Shown piece by piece: positions 44,261-54,507 of a stretch of 64,000 bases of DNA (positions are counted from its first letter, which is position 1; each line of letters starts with the position of its first letter). The position numbers and the translations under genes were made by a program. The notes under the pieces were generated by a model, which was not told the origin of the DNA, did not search any database, and saw only the letters and a program-made list of their open reading frames with translations. Origin of the DNA: Methylibium sp. (GTDB lineage: Bacteria > Pseudomonadota > Gammaproteobacteria > Burkholderiales > Burkholderiaceae_C); the NCBI GenBank assembly GCA_013824165.1, contig PNNH01000099.1:1-64000 (forward strand). The letters are read 5' to 3'.

Positions 44261-45076
44261 TCACTTGCCGCCGAAGAGGCGCTTGAAGAAGCCGGGCTTG
44301 ACCGCTTCGATGAAGCGCATCGGCTTTTCCTCGCCGAGGAAGCGCGACACCACGTCGGCATAGGCGTCGGCCACGTCCGAGCCCTTCATGTGGATGGCCG
44401 GCGTGCCCTGGTTGGAGGCCTGCAGCACGATCTCGCTCTCGGGGATCACGCCGATCAGCGGCGTGCGAAGGATCTCGTGGATGTCCTCCAGCGACAGCAT
44501 CTGCCCGCCTTCGACACGGTTGGGGTTGTAGCGCGTGATCAGGAGGTGCTCCTTGATCGGCTCCTTGCCCTCGATGGCGCGCTTGGTCTTGCTGTTGAGC
44601 ATGCCCAGGATGCGGTCGGAGTCGCGCACCGAGGAGACCTCGGGGTTGGTCACGACCAGGGCCTCGTCGGCATAGTGCATGGCCATCAGCGCGCCGGTCT
44701 CGATGCCGGCGGGCGAGTCGCAGATGATGAAGTCGAACTCCATTGCCTTGAGCTCGTCGAGGATGCGCTCCACGCCTTCTTGCTTCAACGCGTCCTTGTC
44801 GCGGGTCTGCGAGGCGGCCAGGATGAAGAGCTTGTCCAGCTGCTTGTCCTTGATCAGCGCCTGGGCCAGCTTGACCTCGTCGTTGATCACATTGATCAGG
44901 TCATAGACCACGCGGCGCTCGACGCCCATGATCAGGTCCAGATTGCGCAGGCCGACGTCGAAGTCGATCACGCAGGTCTTGTAGCCGCGCAAGGCCAGGC
45001 CTGTTGCGAAGCTGGCGCTGGTGGTGGTCTTGCCGACACCGCCCTTGCCCGAGGTCACCACGACGATCTTGGTCAT
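44261..45076 (-). CDS. minD: Septum site-determining ATPase MinD
   Basis: 271-residue ParA/MinD ATPase. The deviant Walker A (GKGGVGKTT, residues 10-18) and switch regions (DFDVGLRNLD, ICDSPAGIE) are clear. The C-terminal amphipathic helix (PGFFKRLFGGK) should bind the membrane. It recruits MinC and is released by MinE. It follows minC by 86 bases. Confidence 0.97.
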   Translation of the reverse strand: MTKIVVVTSGKGGVGKTTTSASFATGLALRGYKTCVIDFDVGLRNLDLIMGVERRVVYDLINVINDEVKLAQALIKDKQLDKLFILAASQTRDKDALKQEGVERILDELKAMEFDFIICDSPAGIETGALMAMHYADEALVVTNPEVSSVRDSDRILGMLNSKTKRAIEGKEPIKEHLLITRYNPNRVEGGQMLSLEDIHEILRTPLIGVIPESEIVLQASNQGTPAIHMKGSDVADAYADVVSRFLGEEKPMRFIEAVKPGFFKRLFGGK

Positions 45077-45162
45077 CGATCCATTCCTTCAAGAGTTTTG
45101 CTTGTGGGTCCGGTGCTTGGGCACCGGGCTCGTGTTCGAAATCTTTTTCGTCAAACGGCTGC

Positions 45163-45987
45163 TCAGTACTGCAGCGGCTCCATCACCAACTTTTCGCCCT
45201 CCAGCCGCACCTGGGCCGGCTTGCCCAGCACCGTGTCGGGCAGCGGGTTCTCAGTGGTGCGGTAGATGCCGGCGATCGCGATCAGCTCGGCCTCCATGCT
45301 GGCGGCGAAAATGCGCGCCTCGGTATTGCCGCGTGCGCCGGCGATGGCCTTGCCACGCAGCGGCGCGTAGACATGGATGCTGCCGTCGGCGATCACCTCG
45401 GCACCGTGGTTCACCAGCGCCAGCACCACCAGATCGGCACCCTTGGCATAGACCTGCTGGCCCGAACGCAAGGGCTTGTCGACGATCACCGTCCTGGCGG
45501 CTTCGGCCGGCACGGCCACCTGGCGCTCGACCACGACTTCGCGGATCACCTCGACCTCGCGCACCGCCGCCGGCGCCTCGCGCGTCTGCGGCGCTTCGGG
45601 CGCCTCGGCCAGGCCGAGTGCCAGCGCCTGCGCCAGCAAGGCCGGTCCGGCACCCGTCACGGCGACGGGCTGCATGCGGTGCTTGCGCAGCAGCGTCAAC
45701 AAGGCGGGCAGATCGACCGTGCCTTCGCTGAGCAGACCCAGCTGCGGCGAGTCGTCCGGGGTCTGGGCCGGCTGCGGCAGCTGCGAGAAATCGATCAGCA
45801 GCGGGTCCTGGTTGAACACTTCCGGCGTGTCGCCCAGACGCTCGCGCAACTCAAGCGCCAGCTGCTCCAGATCCGCCGTCCTCAGGACCAGGGCCAGCAG
45901 ACTGAGGGAAGCGCTCTTGAGCTCGAAGACCTCCGCCGGTCGGGGCTGAGCTTTGCCGGACTGTTTCCCCTCGATTGCTTGGGCCAT
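45163..45987 (-). CDS. minC: Septum site-determining protein MinC
   Basis: 274-residue inhibitor of FtsZ assembly. The N-terminal FtsZ-binding domain (ELKSASLSLLALVL) is followed by a Glu/Pro-rich linker (about 140-165). The C-terminal beta-helix has PLRSGQQVYAKGADLVVLA, GAEVIADGSIHVYAPLRG and ARGNTEARIFA. First gene of the min operon. Confidence 0.93.
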   Translation of the reverse strand: MAQAIEGKQSGKAQPRPAEVFELKSASLSLLALVLRTADLEQLALELRERLGDTPEVFNQDPLLIDFSQLPQPAQTPDDSPQLGLLSEGTVDLPALLTLLRKHRMQPVAVTGAGPALLAQALALGLAEAPEAPQTREAPAAVREVEVIREVVVERQVAVPAEAARTVIVDKPLRSGQQVYAKGADLVVLALVNHGAEVIADGSIHVYAPLRGKAIAGARGNTEARIFAASMEAELIAIAGIYRTTENPLPDTVLGKPAQVRLEGEKLVMEPLQY

Positions 45988-46626
45988 TGTTGTCTGTCGG
46001 TTCTAGAAGCGCTGAATTTTAGCGGCCCCGCAGGCCTGCTCCTCCCTGGGCGAAACGCGGAGTTGCACAAAATCCGGGCAGGCCAGCGCTTTCCCTCGCC
46101 GATCAAGCACTTGCGCGCGCTGTCGCAAGTCCGCCCACAAGTTTGTCCACAGAAGCGGTGGACAGATGCTGGGCTGGAATCCGGGACAAAGCTGAACTCA
46201 AAGCAAATTTTTCAACTTTGCCGCTTGACTTATCCCCATTTCCTTGCCAGCGGGGCGTGCGATGCGAAGAAACCCGTCCAATGCTGCAGCGCATCTTCTG
46301 GTTTCCCCGAAATCGGCCTAAGTCATTGATTCATATGGAGGCCGCGCGAGTGCTCAAAAATTCGGCAAGCCAAGCGCAAGGCCCGAAGATCAAGGGTTTA
46401 GCACCCGCCAAAGCAGGTTTTCAACAAAGTTATCCACAGCAGAAGTGGATACCTGCAAGAGCGCATAAGAATCAAGGCCTTAGCGCTGATGTCTGATGTG
46501 GATTTGAGCTTCAGCCGCTAACTGGCCAGCAAAGCGCTGCAGGCCAGCCGTCAGCCGGCCGTGGGGGCGCTGCGGTTACATTGGGCGTCTTGGCTCGCGT
46601 GTCGCGGGCCAGCGAAGGAGCAGGCT
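45988..46626. other. Long non-coding stretch upstream of minC, relatively A+T-rich
   Basis: About 640 bases without a gene. The right-hand part (46190-46480) is clearly richer in A and T than the coding surroundings. It contains a group of DnaA-box-like sites (see that feature). Short reading frames are present but none has a recognisable motif. It should also hold the minC promoter on the minus strand and the promoter of the 46627 gene on the plus strand. Confidence 0.6.
46143..46453. promoter_or_regulatory. Cluster of DnaA-box-like 9-mers
   Basis: One perfect R1-type box ttatccaca at 46430-46438, plus near matches ttgtccaca at 46143-46151, ttatcccca at 46230-46238, and on the minus strand gtatccact at 46445-46453 and ctgtccacc at 46157-46165. 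The first and last of these at 46143-46165 form a perfect inverted repeat tgtccac/gtggaca around seven bases. This could bind DnaA. No dnaA, dnaN, gyrB or rpmH gene is nearby to mark a classical origin. Confidence 0.5.
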
Positions 46627-46824
46627 TTGGCAACACCGAATTATTCGTACGAGAAACGTCAACGCGAACTCGCCAAGAAGCGCAAGAACGAAGAAAAGCG
46701 TCAGCGCAAGCTGAACCCCAAGGACGGCGCTGAAGGCCAGCCTGACGACAACGCGCCCGCGGCAGCAGCCGAAGGCGCACCCACCGAGCCCGGCAGCGAC
46801 AAGCCTGCCCCTGCCGCCGGCTGA
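46627..46824 (+). CDS. Small basic protein of unknown function
   Basis: 65 residues: an N-terminal Lys/Arg-rich segment (PNYSYEKRQRELAKKRKNEEK) and an Ala/Pro-rich acidic tail. The motif is common to short beta-proteobacterial proteins of unknown function. The TTG at 46627 is used because an AAGGAG site lies 6-7 bases upstream (46615-46620); the in-frame ATG at 46561 gives a non-protein-like lead and no site. Role unknown; the charge suggests nucleic-acid contact. Confidence 0.7.
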   Translation: MATPNYSYEKRQRELAKKRKNEEKRQRKLNPKDGAEGQPDDNAPAAAAEGAPTEPGSDKPAPAAG

Positions 46825-46922
46825 GCCGCCGCAGCCAAGCTCGGCCCATTTCCGCGCGCACCTAGAATCACGCTCCCGCGCGGCGCCGCACGCGCTGCCT
46901 GCCAGCACAGAATTCCCCTGCC

Positions 46923-48968
46923 ATGACCCGCAAGCTCTTCGTCACGACCGCCCTGCCCTATGCCAACGCCAATTTCCACATTGGCCACATCATGGAGTAC
47001 ACGCAGGCTGACGTCTGGGTGCGCTTCCAGCGCATGCGCGGCCATGAGGTGAACTTCGTCGGCGCAGACGATGCGCATGGCGCGCCGATCATGATTGCCG
47101 CCGAGAAGGCGGGCAAGACGCCGCAGCAGTTCGTGGCCGACATCGCCGCCGGTCGCAAGACCTACCTTGACGGCTTTCACATCAGTTTCGACAACTGGCA
47201 CTCGACCGACGGCCCGGAGAACCACGAGCTCTCCAAGGACATCTACAAGGCCTTGCGTGCCAACGAACTGATCTCGGTGAAGACCATCGAGCAGTTCTTC
47301 GACCCCGAGAAGGCGATGTTCCTGCCGGACCGCTTCATCAAGGGCGAGTGCCCGAAGTGCGGCGCCAAGGACCAGTACGGCGACAGCTGCGAGGTCTGCG
47401 GCGCGGTCTACACGCCGACCGAGTTGAAGAACCCCTTCTCGGTGCTGACCGGCGCGACGCCGGTGATGAAGAGCTCGGAGCACTACTTCTTCCGCCTGAG
47501 CGATCCGCGCTGCGTCGAGTTCCTGGAGCAATGGACACAGACCCCCGGCCGCCTGCAGACCGAGGTGATCAACAAGATCAAGGAATGGTTCACCAAGGAC
47601 GAAGAAGGCAATGGCGGCCTCGGTGACTGGGACATCAGCCGCGATGCGCCCTACTTCGGCATCGAGATCCCAGATGCGCCGGGCAAGTACTTCTATGTCT
47701 GGCTGGACGCGCCGATCGGCTATCTGGCTTCGCTGAAGAACTACTTCGCCAAGACCGGGCGCGACTACGAGGCCTTTATGGCCGACGAGTCGGTGGAGCA
47801 GATCCACTTCATCGGCAAGGACATCACCTATTTCCACACGCTGTTCTGGCCGGCGATGCTGCATTTCAGCGGCCGCAAGACGCCCAACCATGTGTTCGTG
47901 CACGGCTTCCTCACCGTCAACGGCGGCGAGAAGATGAGCAAGAGCCGCGGCACCGGCCTGGACCCGCTGAAGTACTTGAATCTGGGCATGAACGCTGAGT
48001 GGCTGCGGTATTACATCGCGGCCAAGCTCAACAGCAAGGTAGAAGACCTCGACTTCAACCCCGAGGACTTCGTCGCCCGCGTCAACTCCGACCTGGTCGG
48101 CAAGTACATCAATATCGCCTCGCGCGCCGCCGGCTTCCTGGCCAAGCGCTTCGACAACCGGCTGTCGGCTGATCTGGGCGTCGAAGGCCGCGCGCTGCTG
48201 GACGGTCTGCGCGCCCATGCGCCGGCCATCGCTGAACTCTACGAAGAGCGCGAGTTCGGCAAGGCGCTGCGCGAGATCATGCTGCTGGCCGACCGCGTCA
48301 ACGAGTACGTGGACCAGAACAAGCCCTGGGAACTGGCCAAGCTCGAAGGCAAGGATGCGGTGCTGCACGATGTCTGCAGCGTCTGCATCGAGGCCTTCCG
48401 CCTGCTGACCCTCTACCTCAAGCCGGTGCTGCCGGCGCTGGCAGCCAAGGTCGAGCAGTTCCTGAAGATCGAGCCGCTGCAGTTCGGCGATGCCGCACGC
48501 GCCTTGGGCGCCCACCAGATCGGCGCCTACGAGCATCTCATGCAGCGCGTCGACCCCAAGCTGCTGGAAGCCCTGTTCGAGCCGCCCGCTGCGCCCAAAG
48601 TCATCCCAGGCGGCGAAGAACTGGCACCTGAGATCAAGATCGACGACTTCAGCAAGGTCGACCTGCGCATCGCCAAGATCGTCAAGGCCGAGCATGTCGA
48701 AGGCTCTGACAAGCTGCTGCGCCTGACGCTGGATGTCGGCGAAGGCCGGATGCGCAATGTCTTCAGCGGCATCAAGAGCGCCTACCAGCCCGCCGATCTC
48801 GAAGGCAAGCTCACCGTGATGGTGGCCAATCTGGCGCCGCGCAAGATGAAGTTCGGCGTCAGCGAAGGCATGGTGCTGGCTGCCAGCCACGCCGACGAGA
48901 AGGCCAACCCGGGCATCTTCGTGCTTGAGCCCTTCCCCGGCGCGCAGCCCGGCATGCGGGTGCGCTGA
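46923..48968 (+). CDS. metG: Methionyl-tRNA synthetase
   Basis: 681-residue class I synthetase of the long MetG type. HIGH motif ([10 protein letters not shown]), zinc-knuckle cysteines (CPKCGA, CEVCG) and KMSKS (EKMSKSRGT) are all visible. A C-terminal tRNA-binding (OB-fold) domain occupies about residues 575-681. Cytoplasmic. A strong terminator follows. Confidence 0.97.
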   Translation: MTRKLFVTTALPYANANFHIGHIMEYTQADVWVRFQRMRGHEVNFVGADDAHGAPIMIAAEKAGKTPQQFVADIAAGRKTYLDGFHISFDNWHSTDGPENHELSKDIYKALRANELISVKTIEQFFDPEKAMFLPDRFIKGECPKCGAKDQYGDSCEVCGAVYTPTELKNPFSVLTGATPVMKSSEHYFFRLSDPRCVEFLEQWTQTPGRLQTEVINKIKEWFTKDEEGNGGLGDWDISRDAPYFGIEIPDAPGKYFYVWLDAPIGYLASLKNYFAKTGRDYEAFMADESVEQIHFIGKDITYFHTLFWPAMLHFSGRKTPNHVFVHGFLTVNGGEKMSKSRGTGLDPLKYLNLGMNAEWLRYYIAAKLNSKVEDLDFNPEDFVARVNSDLVGKYINIASRAAGFLAKRFDNRLSADLGVEGRALLDGLRAHAPAIAELYEEREFGKALREIMLLADRVNEYVDQNKPWELAKLEGKDAVLHDVCSVCIEAFRLLTLYLKPVLPALAAKVEQFLKIEPLQFGDAARALGAHQIGAYEHLMQRVDPKLLEALFEPPAAPKVIPGGEELAPEIKIDDFSKVDLRIAKIVKAEHVEGSDKLLRLTLDVGEGRMRNVFSGIKSAYQPADLEGKLTVMVANLAPRKMKFGVSEGMVLAASHADEKANPGIFVLEPFPGAQPGMRVR

Positions 48969-48987
48969 AGCAGCGGAACGCAATGAA

Positions 48988-49018
48988 GAAGGCCGGGCAA
49001 TTTGCCCGGCCTTCATTC
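48988..49018. terminator. Strong hairpin terminator after metG
   Basis: Perfect 11-base stem gaaggccgggc/gcccggccttc (48988-48998 with 49004-49014) with a 5-base loop, then ttcattctttc on the plus strand. It also lies beyond the end of the convergent chemoreceptor gene and may work in both directions. Confidence 0.85.
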
Positions 49019-49053
49019 TTTCTGGCACGCCGCGAGGGCGCGCCATCTGACGC

Positions 49054-50601
49054 TCATTGCAGGCGGTAGGCGCTGACCACGCTGGCCAGCCGCTGCGCCT
49101 GGTCTTTAAGGCTCTCGGCCGCGGCCGTGCTCTCCTCCACCAGCGCGGCATTCTGCTGCGTCATCTGGTCGAGCTGGGTCACGGCGATGTTGACCTGGCC
49201 GATGCCGCTGGACTGCTCGCTAGCTGCCGAGCTGATCTCGCCAATGATGTCGCTGACACGCTGCACGCTGGCGACGATCTCGCCCATGGTGCTGCCGGCA
49301 TCCTGCACCAGGCGCGAGCCGCTCTCGACCCGGTCGACGCTGGCACCGATCAGGCTCTTGATCTCCTTGGCCGCTTCGGCGCTGCGCTGGGCCAGTGAGC
49401 GCACCTCGGACGCAACCACCGCAAAGCCGCGGCCCTGCTCGCCGGCGCGGGCCGCTTCCACGGCAGCGTTCAAGGCCAGGATATTGGTCTGGAAGGCGAT
49501 GCTGTCGATCACGCCGATGATGTCGCTGATCTTCTTCGAACTGGCGTTGATCTCATTCATGGTCGACACCACCTGCGACACCACCTGCCCGCCACGCTGA
49601 GCTACGGCCGCGGCCGAGTGCGCCAGCTGGTTGGCCTGGGCTGCGGAGTCGGCGCTTTGGCGCACGGTGCTGGTCAACTCTTCCATCGAGCTGGCGGTTT
49701 CTTCCAGGCTGGACGCCGTCTGCTCGGTACGGGCGCTCAGGTCCTGGTTGCCAGTCGCGATCTGCGAGCTGGCGGTCGAGATGCCGTCGACCACGCCACG
49801 CACCTCTTGCATCGAACTGCGCAGCGCGCTGCGCATGCTATCCAGCGCTCGCAGCAGGTGCCCGGTTTCGTCGTTGCTGTAGCCACTCTGCGACTGCCCC
49901 GTCAGATCCATCTCCGCGATGGACTGTGCCATACGCTCGGCCTGCTGCAGCGGGCCGGTGATGCTGCGCGACAGCGTCCATGCCAGGGCCACACCGATGG
50001 CCAGCGAGGCCAGGCTGCCGATCACCAGGATCAAGCTGGCGCGGTTGCGCAAGGCCTCGGTGGTCTTGACCTGTGCGTCGAGCTGCGCACGCTGCGCGTC
50101 AACCAAGCCCCGCACTGCCTGCTGGTAGGCCTGCGCAATCGGCAGAAAGCGCTCCTGCAGCGCCGTCGCAGCTTGGTCAGCCTGCCCGTCCTGCTTGAGC
50201 TTGTTGATTTCACCGCGCACCGCCAGATAGGACTTGCGCAGCTCGCCGATCTTGGCGTACATCTCGCGCTCCGCTGGCGTGTCCAGCAGCGGCTCCATGC
50301 GCTTCTGGATGTCGGTGGTTTCCTTGATCGCCTTGGCCGTCTCCGCTGCAAACAGCTCGACCAGGCTCGGATCACTGCTCTTGGCCGTAGCCGTTGCTCG
50401 CTGGATACCCCCGTAGGTATTCAGATACCAATCGCTGGCAAGCCGCTCGACCTGCAGGTTCTCCTCGGTCATCTTCTCGATTTCGGTGCCCAGCCTCTGA
50501 AACTGCCACAGTCCGAACAAGCTTCCGATCAAGGACAGCCCGAGCACGACACCGAGAACGGCCGCCAGCCGTTTGCCTATGGATAGATTTGACATGGACA
50601 T
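49054..50601 (-). CDS. Methyl-accepting chemotaxis protein
   Basis: 515 residues. TM helix 1 (about 12-30), a four-helix-bundle-type periplasmic domain of about 150 residues, and TM helix 2 (about 190-212) are followed by a HAMP domain and the signalling hairpin. The tip motif is [20 protein letters not shown]. There is no C-terminal pentapeptide for CheR docking. ATG at 50601 has a GGGAG site. Ligand unknown. Confidence 0.93.
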   Translation of the reverse strand: MSMSNLSIGKRLAAVLGVVLGLSLIGSLFGLWQFQRLGTEIEKMTEENLQVERLASDWYLNTYGGIQRATATAKSSDPSLVELFAAETAKAIKETTDIQKRMEPLLDTPAEREMYAKIGELRKSYLAVRGEINKLKQDGQADQAATALQERFLPIAQAYQQAVRGLVDAQRAQLDAQVKTTEALRNRASLILVIGSLASLAIGVALAWTLSRSITGPLQQAERMAQSIAEMDLTGQSQSGYSNDETGHLLRALDSMRSALRSSMQEVRGVVDGISTASSQIATGNQDLSARTEQTASSLEETASSMEELTSTVRQSADSAAQANQLAHSAAAVAQRGGQVVSQVVSTMNEINASSKKISDIIGVIDSIAFQTNILALNAAVEAARAGEQGRGFAVVASEVRSLAQRSAEAAKEIKSLIGASVDRVESGSRLVQDAGSTMGEIVASVQRVSDIIGEISSAASEQSSGIGQVNIAVTQLDQMTQQNAALVEESTAAAESLKDQAQRLASVVSAYRLQ

Positions 50602-50790
50602 TGGGGGCTCCCGAATAGTTTCTTTGCTGTTTTGAGTCGAACGCCTATCAGCCGCGTCAGCCAACGACTCACTTCATCCTGATATATCGGCCGCTTGCCC
50701 CGCATGCTTGAGGCATTTCTCCGTGCCCGGGCCGTGCATCGACCCTGGTAGCCGGCCTGATGGCCGGGCGCCCCTGTGCGGCGGACAATC

Positions 50791-52473
50791 ATGGCAATGC
50801 CGCCTCTGCACCGCTTCCGGCCTCGCTCGCTGAGCTTGCTGCACGACTATTCGCGCCAGCGCCTGCTGGCCGACCTCGGTGCCGGTGTCACGGTGGGCAT
50901 CGTCGCCCTGCCGCTGGCTATCGCTTTCGCCATCGCCTCCGGCGTGAAGCCCGAGCAGGGCCTGGCCACGGCCATCATCGCTGGCTTTCTGATCTCGCTG
51001 CTGGGCGGATCCAGCGTGCAGATCGGCGGGCCGGCCGGTGCCTTCATCGTCATCATCTACGGCATCGTCCAGCGCTACGGGCTGCCCAACCTGCTCATCG
51101 CCACGATGTTGGCCGGCGGTCTGCTGGCCTTGATGGGGCTGCTGCGCTTGGGCGCGCTGGTGCGCTACATCCCGGTCAGCATCGTGATCGGCTTTACCAA
51201 CGGCATCGCCGTGCTGATCGGCCTGTCGCAGCTCAAGGACCTGCTCGGCCTGCAAGTCGCGCAGATGCCGGCGGACTTCTTTGGCCAGTTGGGCACGCTG
51301 CATCAACACCTGCACAGCGTCAACCCCTGGTCCTTGATCACTGGCCTGGCGTGTGCCCTGGTGGTGGTGATCTGGCCCAAGACTTATCAGATGCAGCGCG
51401 GCCACGGACCCTGGCGCCAGCGCCTGCACCGCTGGCTGGCGCAGGTGCCCGGCACGGTGATCGCTCTGATTGGCGCCACGCTGGCCTGCCAGTTGCTGGC
51501 CTTGCCGCTGGACACCATAGGCAGCCGCTTCGGCCACATTCCGCAGAGCCTGCCGGGCTTCGCGCTGCCCGACATCAGCTGGCGCAGCGCCCAGCAACTG
51601 GTGATCCCGACGCTGACGATTGCGCTGCTGGGCGCCATCGAATCACTGCTGTGCGCGCGCGTGGCCGACAACGCCAGCGGCACCGTGCCCCGCCACGACC
51701 CCAACCAGGAGCTGATGGCCCAGGGTATCGCCAATATGGTGGTGCCCTTCTTCGGCGGCATCCCGGCCACCGGCACCATCGCGCGCAGCGTCACCAATGT
51801 GCGCGCTGGCGCCACCAGCCCGGTGGCCGGCATGGTGCATGCGCTGACGCTGCTCGCCATCGTGCTGCTGGCTGCCCCGCTGGCGGAGTACGTGCCGCTG
51901 GCGGCGCTGGCCGGCATCCTGCTGGTGGTGGCGTGGAATATGGGCGAGTGGCATGAGTTTGCTCGGCTGCGCCACTTCAGCCTGCCTTACCGCACGATTC
52001 TTCTGGGCACTTTCGCGCTGACGGTGGTGTTCGACCTGACGGTGGCGGTCGAGGTCGGACTGGTGCTGGCCTGCGTGTTCTTCATCTATCGCATGAGCAC
52101 GCTGTTTCGCGTCGAGCCGGTGGCGAACCCGAGCGGCGATGCGGGCCGACCGGCCGGTGTGGAGGTGCGGCGCCTGTACGGTTCACTGTTCTTCGGCGCG
52201 GTCGGCAAGATCGAAGGCCTGGCGGAAAGCCTGCCGGCCGGCTGTCACACCTTGGTGCTGGACGCCCAGATGATGATATCGATGGATACCTCCGGCCTGG
52301 ACGCCCTGCTGCAACTGCAGCGCACCTTGCAACGCCAGGGCCAGCGCCTGGTGCTGTGCGGGCTGAACGAGCAGCCGGCCAGTCTGGCGCAGCGCGGCGG
52401 GCTGGCCGAAGCGCTGGGTGCCGACGCCCTGATGCCGGACCTGGGCAGCTGGCTGCGCAGCCAGGGCCTGTAA
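50791..52473 (+). CDS. SulP family inorganic anion transporter with STAS domain
   Basis: 560 residues. About ten to twelve membrane helices with the SulP signatures GVTVGIVALPLAIAFAIASG, SVQIGGPAGAFIVI and GGIPATGTIARSVTNVRAGA. A C-terminal STAS domain with LDAQMMISMDTSGLDALLQL follows. Predicted substrate is sulfate, bicarbonate or a similar anion; no neighbouring gene decides. ATG at 50791 was preferred to the GTG at 50776. Confidence 0.9.
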   Translation: MAMPPLHRFRPRSLSLLHDYSRQRLLADLGAGVTVGIVALPLAIAFAIASGVKPEQGLATAIIAGFLISLLGGSSVQIGGPAGAFIVIIYGIVQRYGLPNLLIATMLAGGLLALMGLLRLGALVRYIPVSIVIGFTNGIAVLIGLSQLKDLLGLQVAQMPADFFGQLGTLHQHLHSVNPWSLITGLACALVVVIWPKTYQMQRGHGPWRQRLHRWLAQVPGTVIALIGATLACQLLALPLDTIGSRFGHIPQSLPGFALPDISWRSAQQLVIPTLTIALLGAIESLLCARVADNASGTVPRHDPNQELMAQGIANMVVPFFGGIPATGTIARSVTNVRAGATSPVAGMVHALTLLAIVLLAAPLAEYVPLAALAGILLVVAWNMGEWHEFARLRHFSLPYRTILLGTFALTVVFDLTVAVEVGLVLACVFFIYRMSTLFRVEPVANPSGDAGRPAGVEVRRLYGSLFFGAVGKIEGLAESLPAGCHTLVLDAQMMISMDTSGLDALLQLQRTLQRQGQRLVLCGLNEQPASLAQRGGLAEALGADALMPDLGSWLRSQGL

Positions 52474-52506
52474 ACTCTCGGTTTTCCTCTGTCTAGCGGC
52501 CCTGCC

Positions 52507-52710
52507 ATGCCTTTGTTCTGGAAACCCTACAAGTCCGAAGTCACCCAGTTCATCGATGAGCTGAAGGCCAAGAAGCCGACTCTCGAAGCCGAACAGCGTG
52601 CTGGCCGCGCCTTGCTGTGGGACAAGCCCGTTGACCGCCAGGCCCAGTCCGAGTACCGCAGCGCCCGGGTGGCACAGCAGCCCTACGTCTACCAGACCCA
52701 GGGCGACTGA
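52507..52710 (+). CDS. DUF3460 family protein
   Basis: 67 residues beginning PLFWKPYKSEVTQFIDELK and containing LLWDKPVDR and the YVYQT tail. This matches the DUF3460 family of short beta-proteobacterial proteins of unknown function. Start ATG at 52507. Confidence 0.85.
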   Translation: MPLFWKPYKSEVTQFIDELKAKKPTLEAEQRAGRALLWDKPVDRQAQSEYRSARVAQQPYVYQTQGD

Positions 52711-52734
52711 GCCCCCCGCTGAGCGAGCTGCCCG

Positions 52735-53598
52735 TTGAGCGAGACCGCGGCGACACCCGCCTTGCTGGCTGTCGAGCCCGAGGCCGGCGCAGACGCAGCC
52801 CTGCCCCAGACGGTTGACGGCATCGCCGTCGCCCGCTTGTACGGTGAGCCGCTGTTCCAGCTGCCGCAGGATCTCTACATCCCGCCGGACGCGCTGGAAG
52901 TCTTTCTCGAAGCCTTCGAAGGCCCGCTGGATCTGCTGCTCTACCTGATCCGGCGCCAGAACTTCAACATCCTCGACATCCCGCTGGCCGACGTGACTCG
53001 CCAGTACCTCAGCTATGTCGAGCAGATCCGCCGACACAACCTGGAGCTGGCCGCCGAGTACCTCTTGATGGCAGCCATGCTCATCGAGATCAAGTCGCGC
53101 ATGCTGCTGCCGCCCAAGAAGAGCCAGGACGGCGCTGAGCCCGAGGATCCGCGGGCTGAACTGGTGCGCCGCCTGCTGGAGTACGAGCGCATCAAGCTGG
53201 CCGCTGCACGGCTGGACCAGATGCCGGTGCTGGGGCGCGACTTCCTGCGTGCCCAGGTGCATATCGAGCAATCGCTGCAGCCCAGCTTTGCTGAGGTCTC
53301 GGTGGACGAGTTGCGCGAGGTCTGGCGCGATCTGCTCAAGCGGGCCAATCTGAAGCAGCACCACAAGATCAGCCGCGAGCAGCTTTCGGTACGCGAGCAC
53401 ATGAGCATCGTGCTGCGCCGCCTGCAAGGCCAGCGCTTCGTGATGTTCGAGGAACTGTTCGAGGTCGAGCGCGGCCCGCAGGTGCTGGTGGTGACCTTCA
53501 TCGCGATGCTGGAACTGGCGCGAGAGCGTCTGCTGGAGATCACGCAGGCCGAAGCCTTCGCGCCAATCTACGTGCGCCTGGCCTATTCACCCAGCTGA
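52735..53598 (+). CDS. scpA: Segregation and condensation protein A
   Basis: 287-residue kleisin that bridges SMC/ScpB complexes. The N-terminal SMC-binding signature FEGPLDLLLYLIRRQNFNIL and the LEYERIKLAA helix are visible, and the C-terminal winged-helix-like end is complete. Start is TTG at 52735 because no ATG fits before the conserved block. scpB is not in the window. Confidence 0.92.
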   Translation: MSETAATPALLAVEPEAGADAALPQTVDGIAVARLYGEPLFQLPQDLYIPPDALEVFLEAFEGPLDLLLYLIRRQNFNILDIPLADVTRQYLSYVEQIRRHNLELAAEYLLMAAMLIEIKSRMLLPPKKSQDGAEPEDPRAELVRRLLEYERIKLAAARLDQMPVLGRDFLRAQVHIEQSLQPSFAEVSVDELREVWRDLLKRANLKQHHKISREQLSVREHMSIVLRRLQGQRFVMFEELFEVERGPQVLVVTFIAMLELARERLLEITQAEAFAPIYVRLAYSPS

Positions 53599-53634
53599 AG
53601 CATTCACCAAGCTGCGCCGCGAGGCGCTGGCCGT

Positions 53635-54366
53635 TCAGTTCTGCTGCGCTGCGCGCCAGGTGGAGAAATGCTCTTCCGGATGGCGCTGCACCATCTGGCT
53701 GACCGCCAGCACCGCCTGCGTGCGCGAGCTCACGCCCAGCGCCTTGAGCACAGCCGCCACATGGTCCTTGATGGTCTCGACCGAGACTCCCAGTTCGCGC
53801 GCGATGATCTTGTTGGGCTTGCCCTGCAGCAGCAGCGCCAGCACATCCGTCTGACGCGGCGTCAGGGCCAGGCCATCCAGCCCGGCATGCTTCTGATAAG
53901 CCCCGGACATGGCCTGCTGCTGGATCTGCTGCAGCTTCTCGTTGACGACCGGCGCGGGTCGGCTTTCTTCGTGGCCCAAGCTCATGGGCGGCACATAGAT
54001 ACCGCCCGCCATCACCAGGCGCAGGGCTTGCGACAGCATTTCAGTGCTGCTGCGTTTGGGCACGAAGCCCATCGCGCCCTGGTCGATCGAGCGGATCACG
54101 TCGCTGGCACGGTCGGAGGCCGAGATCACCACTACCGGCAGGGCCGGATAGGCGGCACGGAATTCCTCCAGCACATCGAAGCCGCTGGCGTCACCGAGCT
54201 GCAGGTCCAGCAGTACCAGATCGAAGTCCTGCTGCTGTTTCAGTGTGGCGCGGGCGGCCGCGGCGCTGTCAGCGCCAACCACCTGCACCTGATCATCCAG
54301 GCCCTCGATCACGGTGGCGAGCGCAGACAGGATCAGCGGGTGATCATCAACCAGCAATACCTTCAT
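53635..54366 (-). CDS. Response regulator with LuxR-type DNA-binding domain
   Basis: 243 residues. N-terminal receiver with phospho-acceptor Asp54 (LLDLQLGD) and acidic pair D7-D8. The C-terminal LuxR helix-turn-helix is LTPRQTDVLALLLQGKPNKIIA. A linker of about 50 residues joins them. No histidine kinase gene is nearby, so its partner is elsewhere. ATG at 54366; the reading from 54393 adds an unsupported lead. Confidence 0.88.
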   Translation of the reverse strand: MKVLLVDDHPLILSALATVIEGLDDQVQVVGADSAAAARATLKQQQDFDLVLLDLQLGDASGFDVLEEFRAAYPALPVVVISASDRASDVIRSIDQGAMGFVPKRSSTEMLSQALRLVMAGGIYVPPMSLGHEESRPAPVVNEKLQQIQQQAMSGAYQKHAGLDGLALTPRQTDVLALLLQGKPNKIIARELGVSVETIKDHVAAVLKALGVSSRTQAVLAVSQMVQRHPEEHFSTWRAAQQN

Positions 54367-54507
54367 CCCCACCCCTTCCCGCACGCAACGCACAACTAAC
54401 CTGGACGAGGATCATAGGGGAGCCGAGCCCGCCAGGGCACACCCCTCATGGGTGATAAGCGGGGCCCAAAGTTCGCTATGCGTAAATTGGCGCGGCCGCG
54501 GCGAGGC

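Noticed and set aside
46143-46453. Interpretation of the DnaA-box cluster as the main chromosomal origin
   Set aside because: None of the usual origin neighbours (dnaA, dnaN, gyrB, rpmH) are near; the cluster is kept only as a DnaA-box-like site.
46701-49151. An 816-residue minus-strand reading frame opposite metG
   Set aside because: Shadow of metG; no motif, wrong composition, and it crosses a strong terminator.
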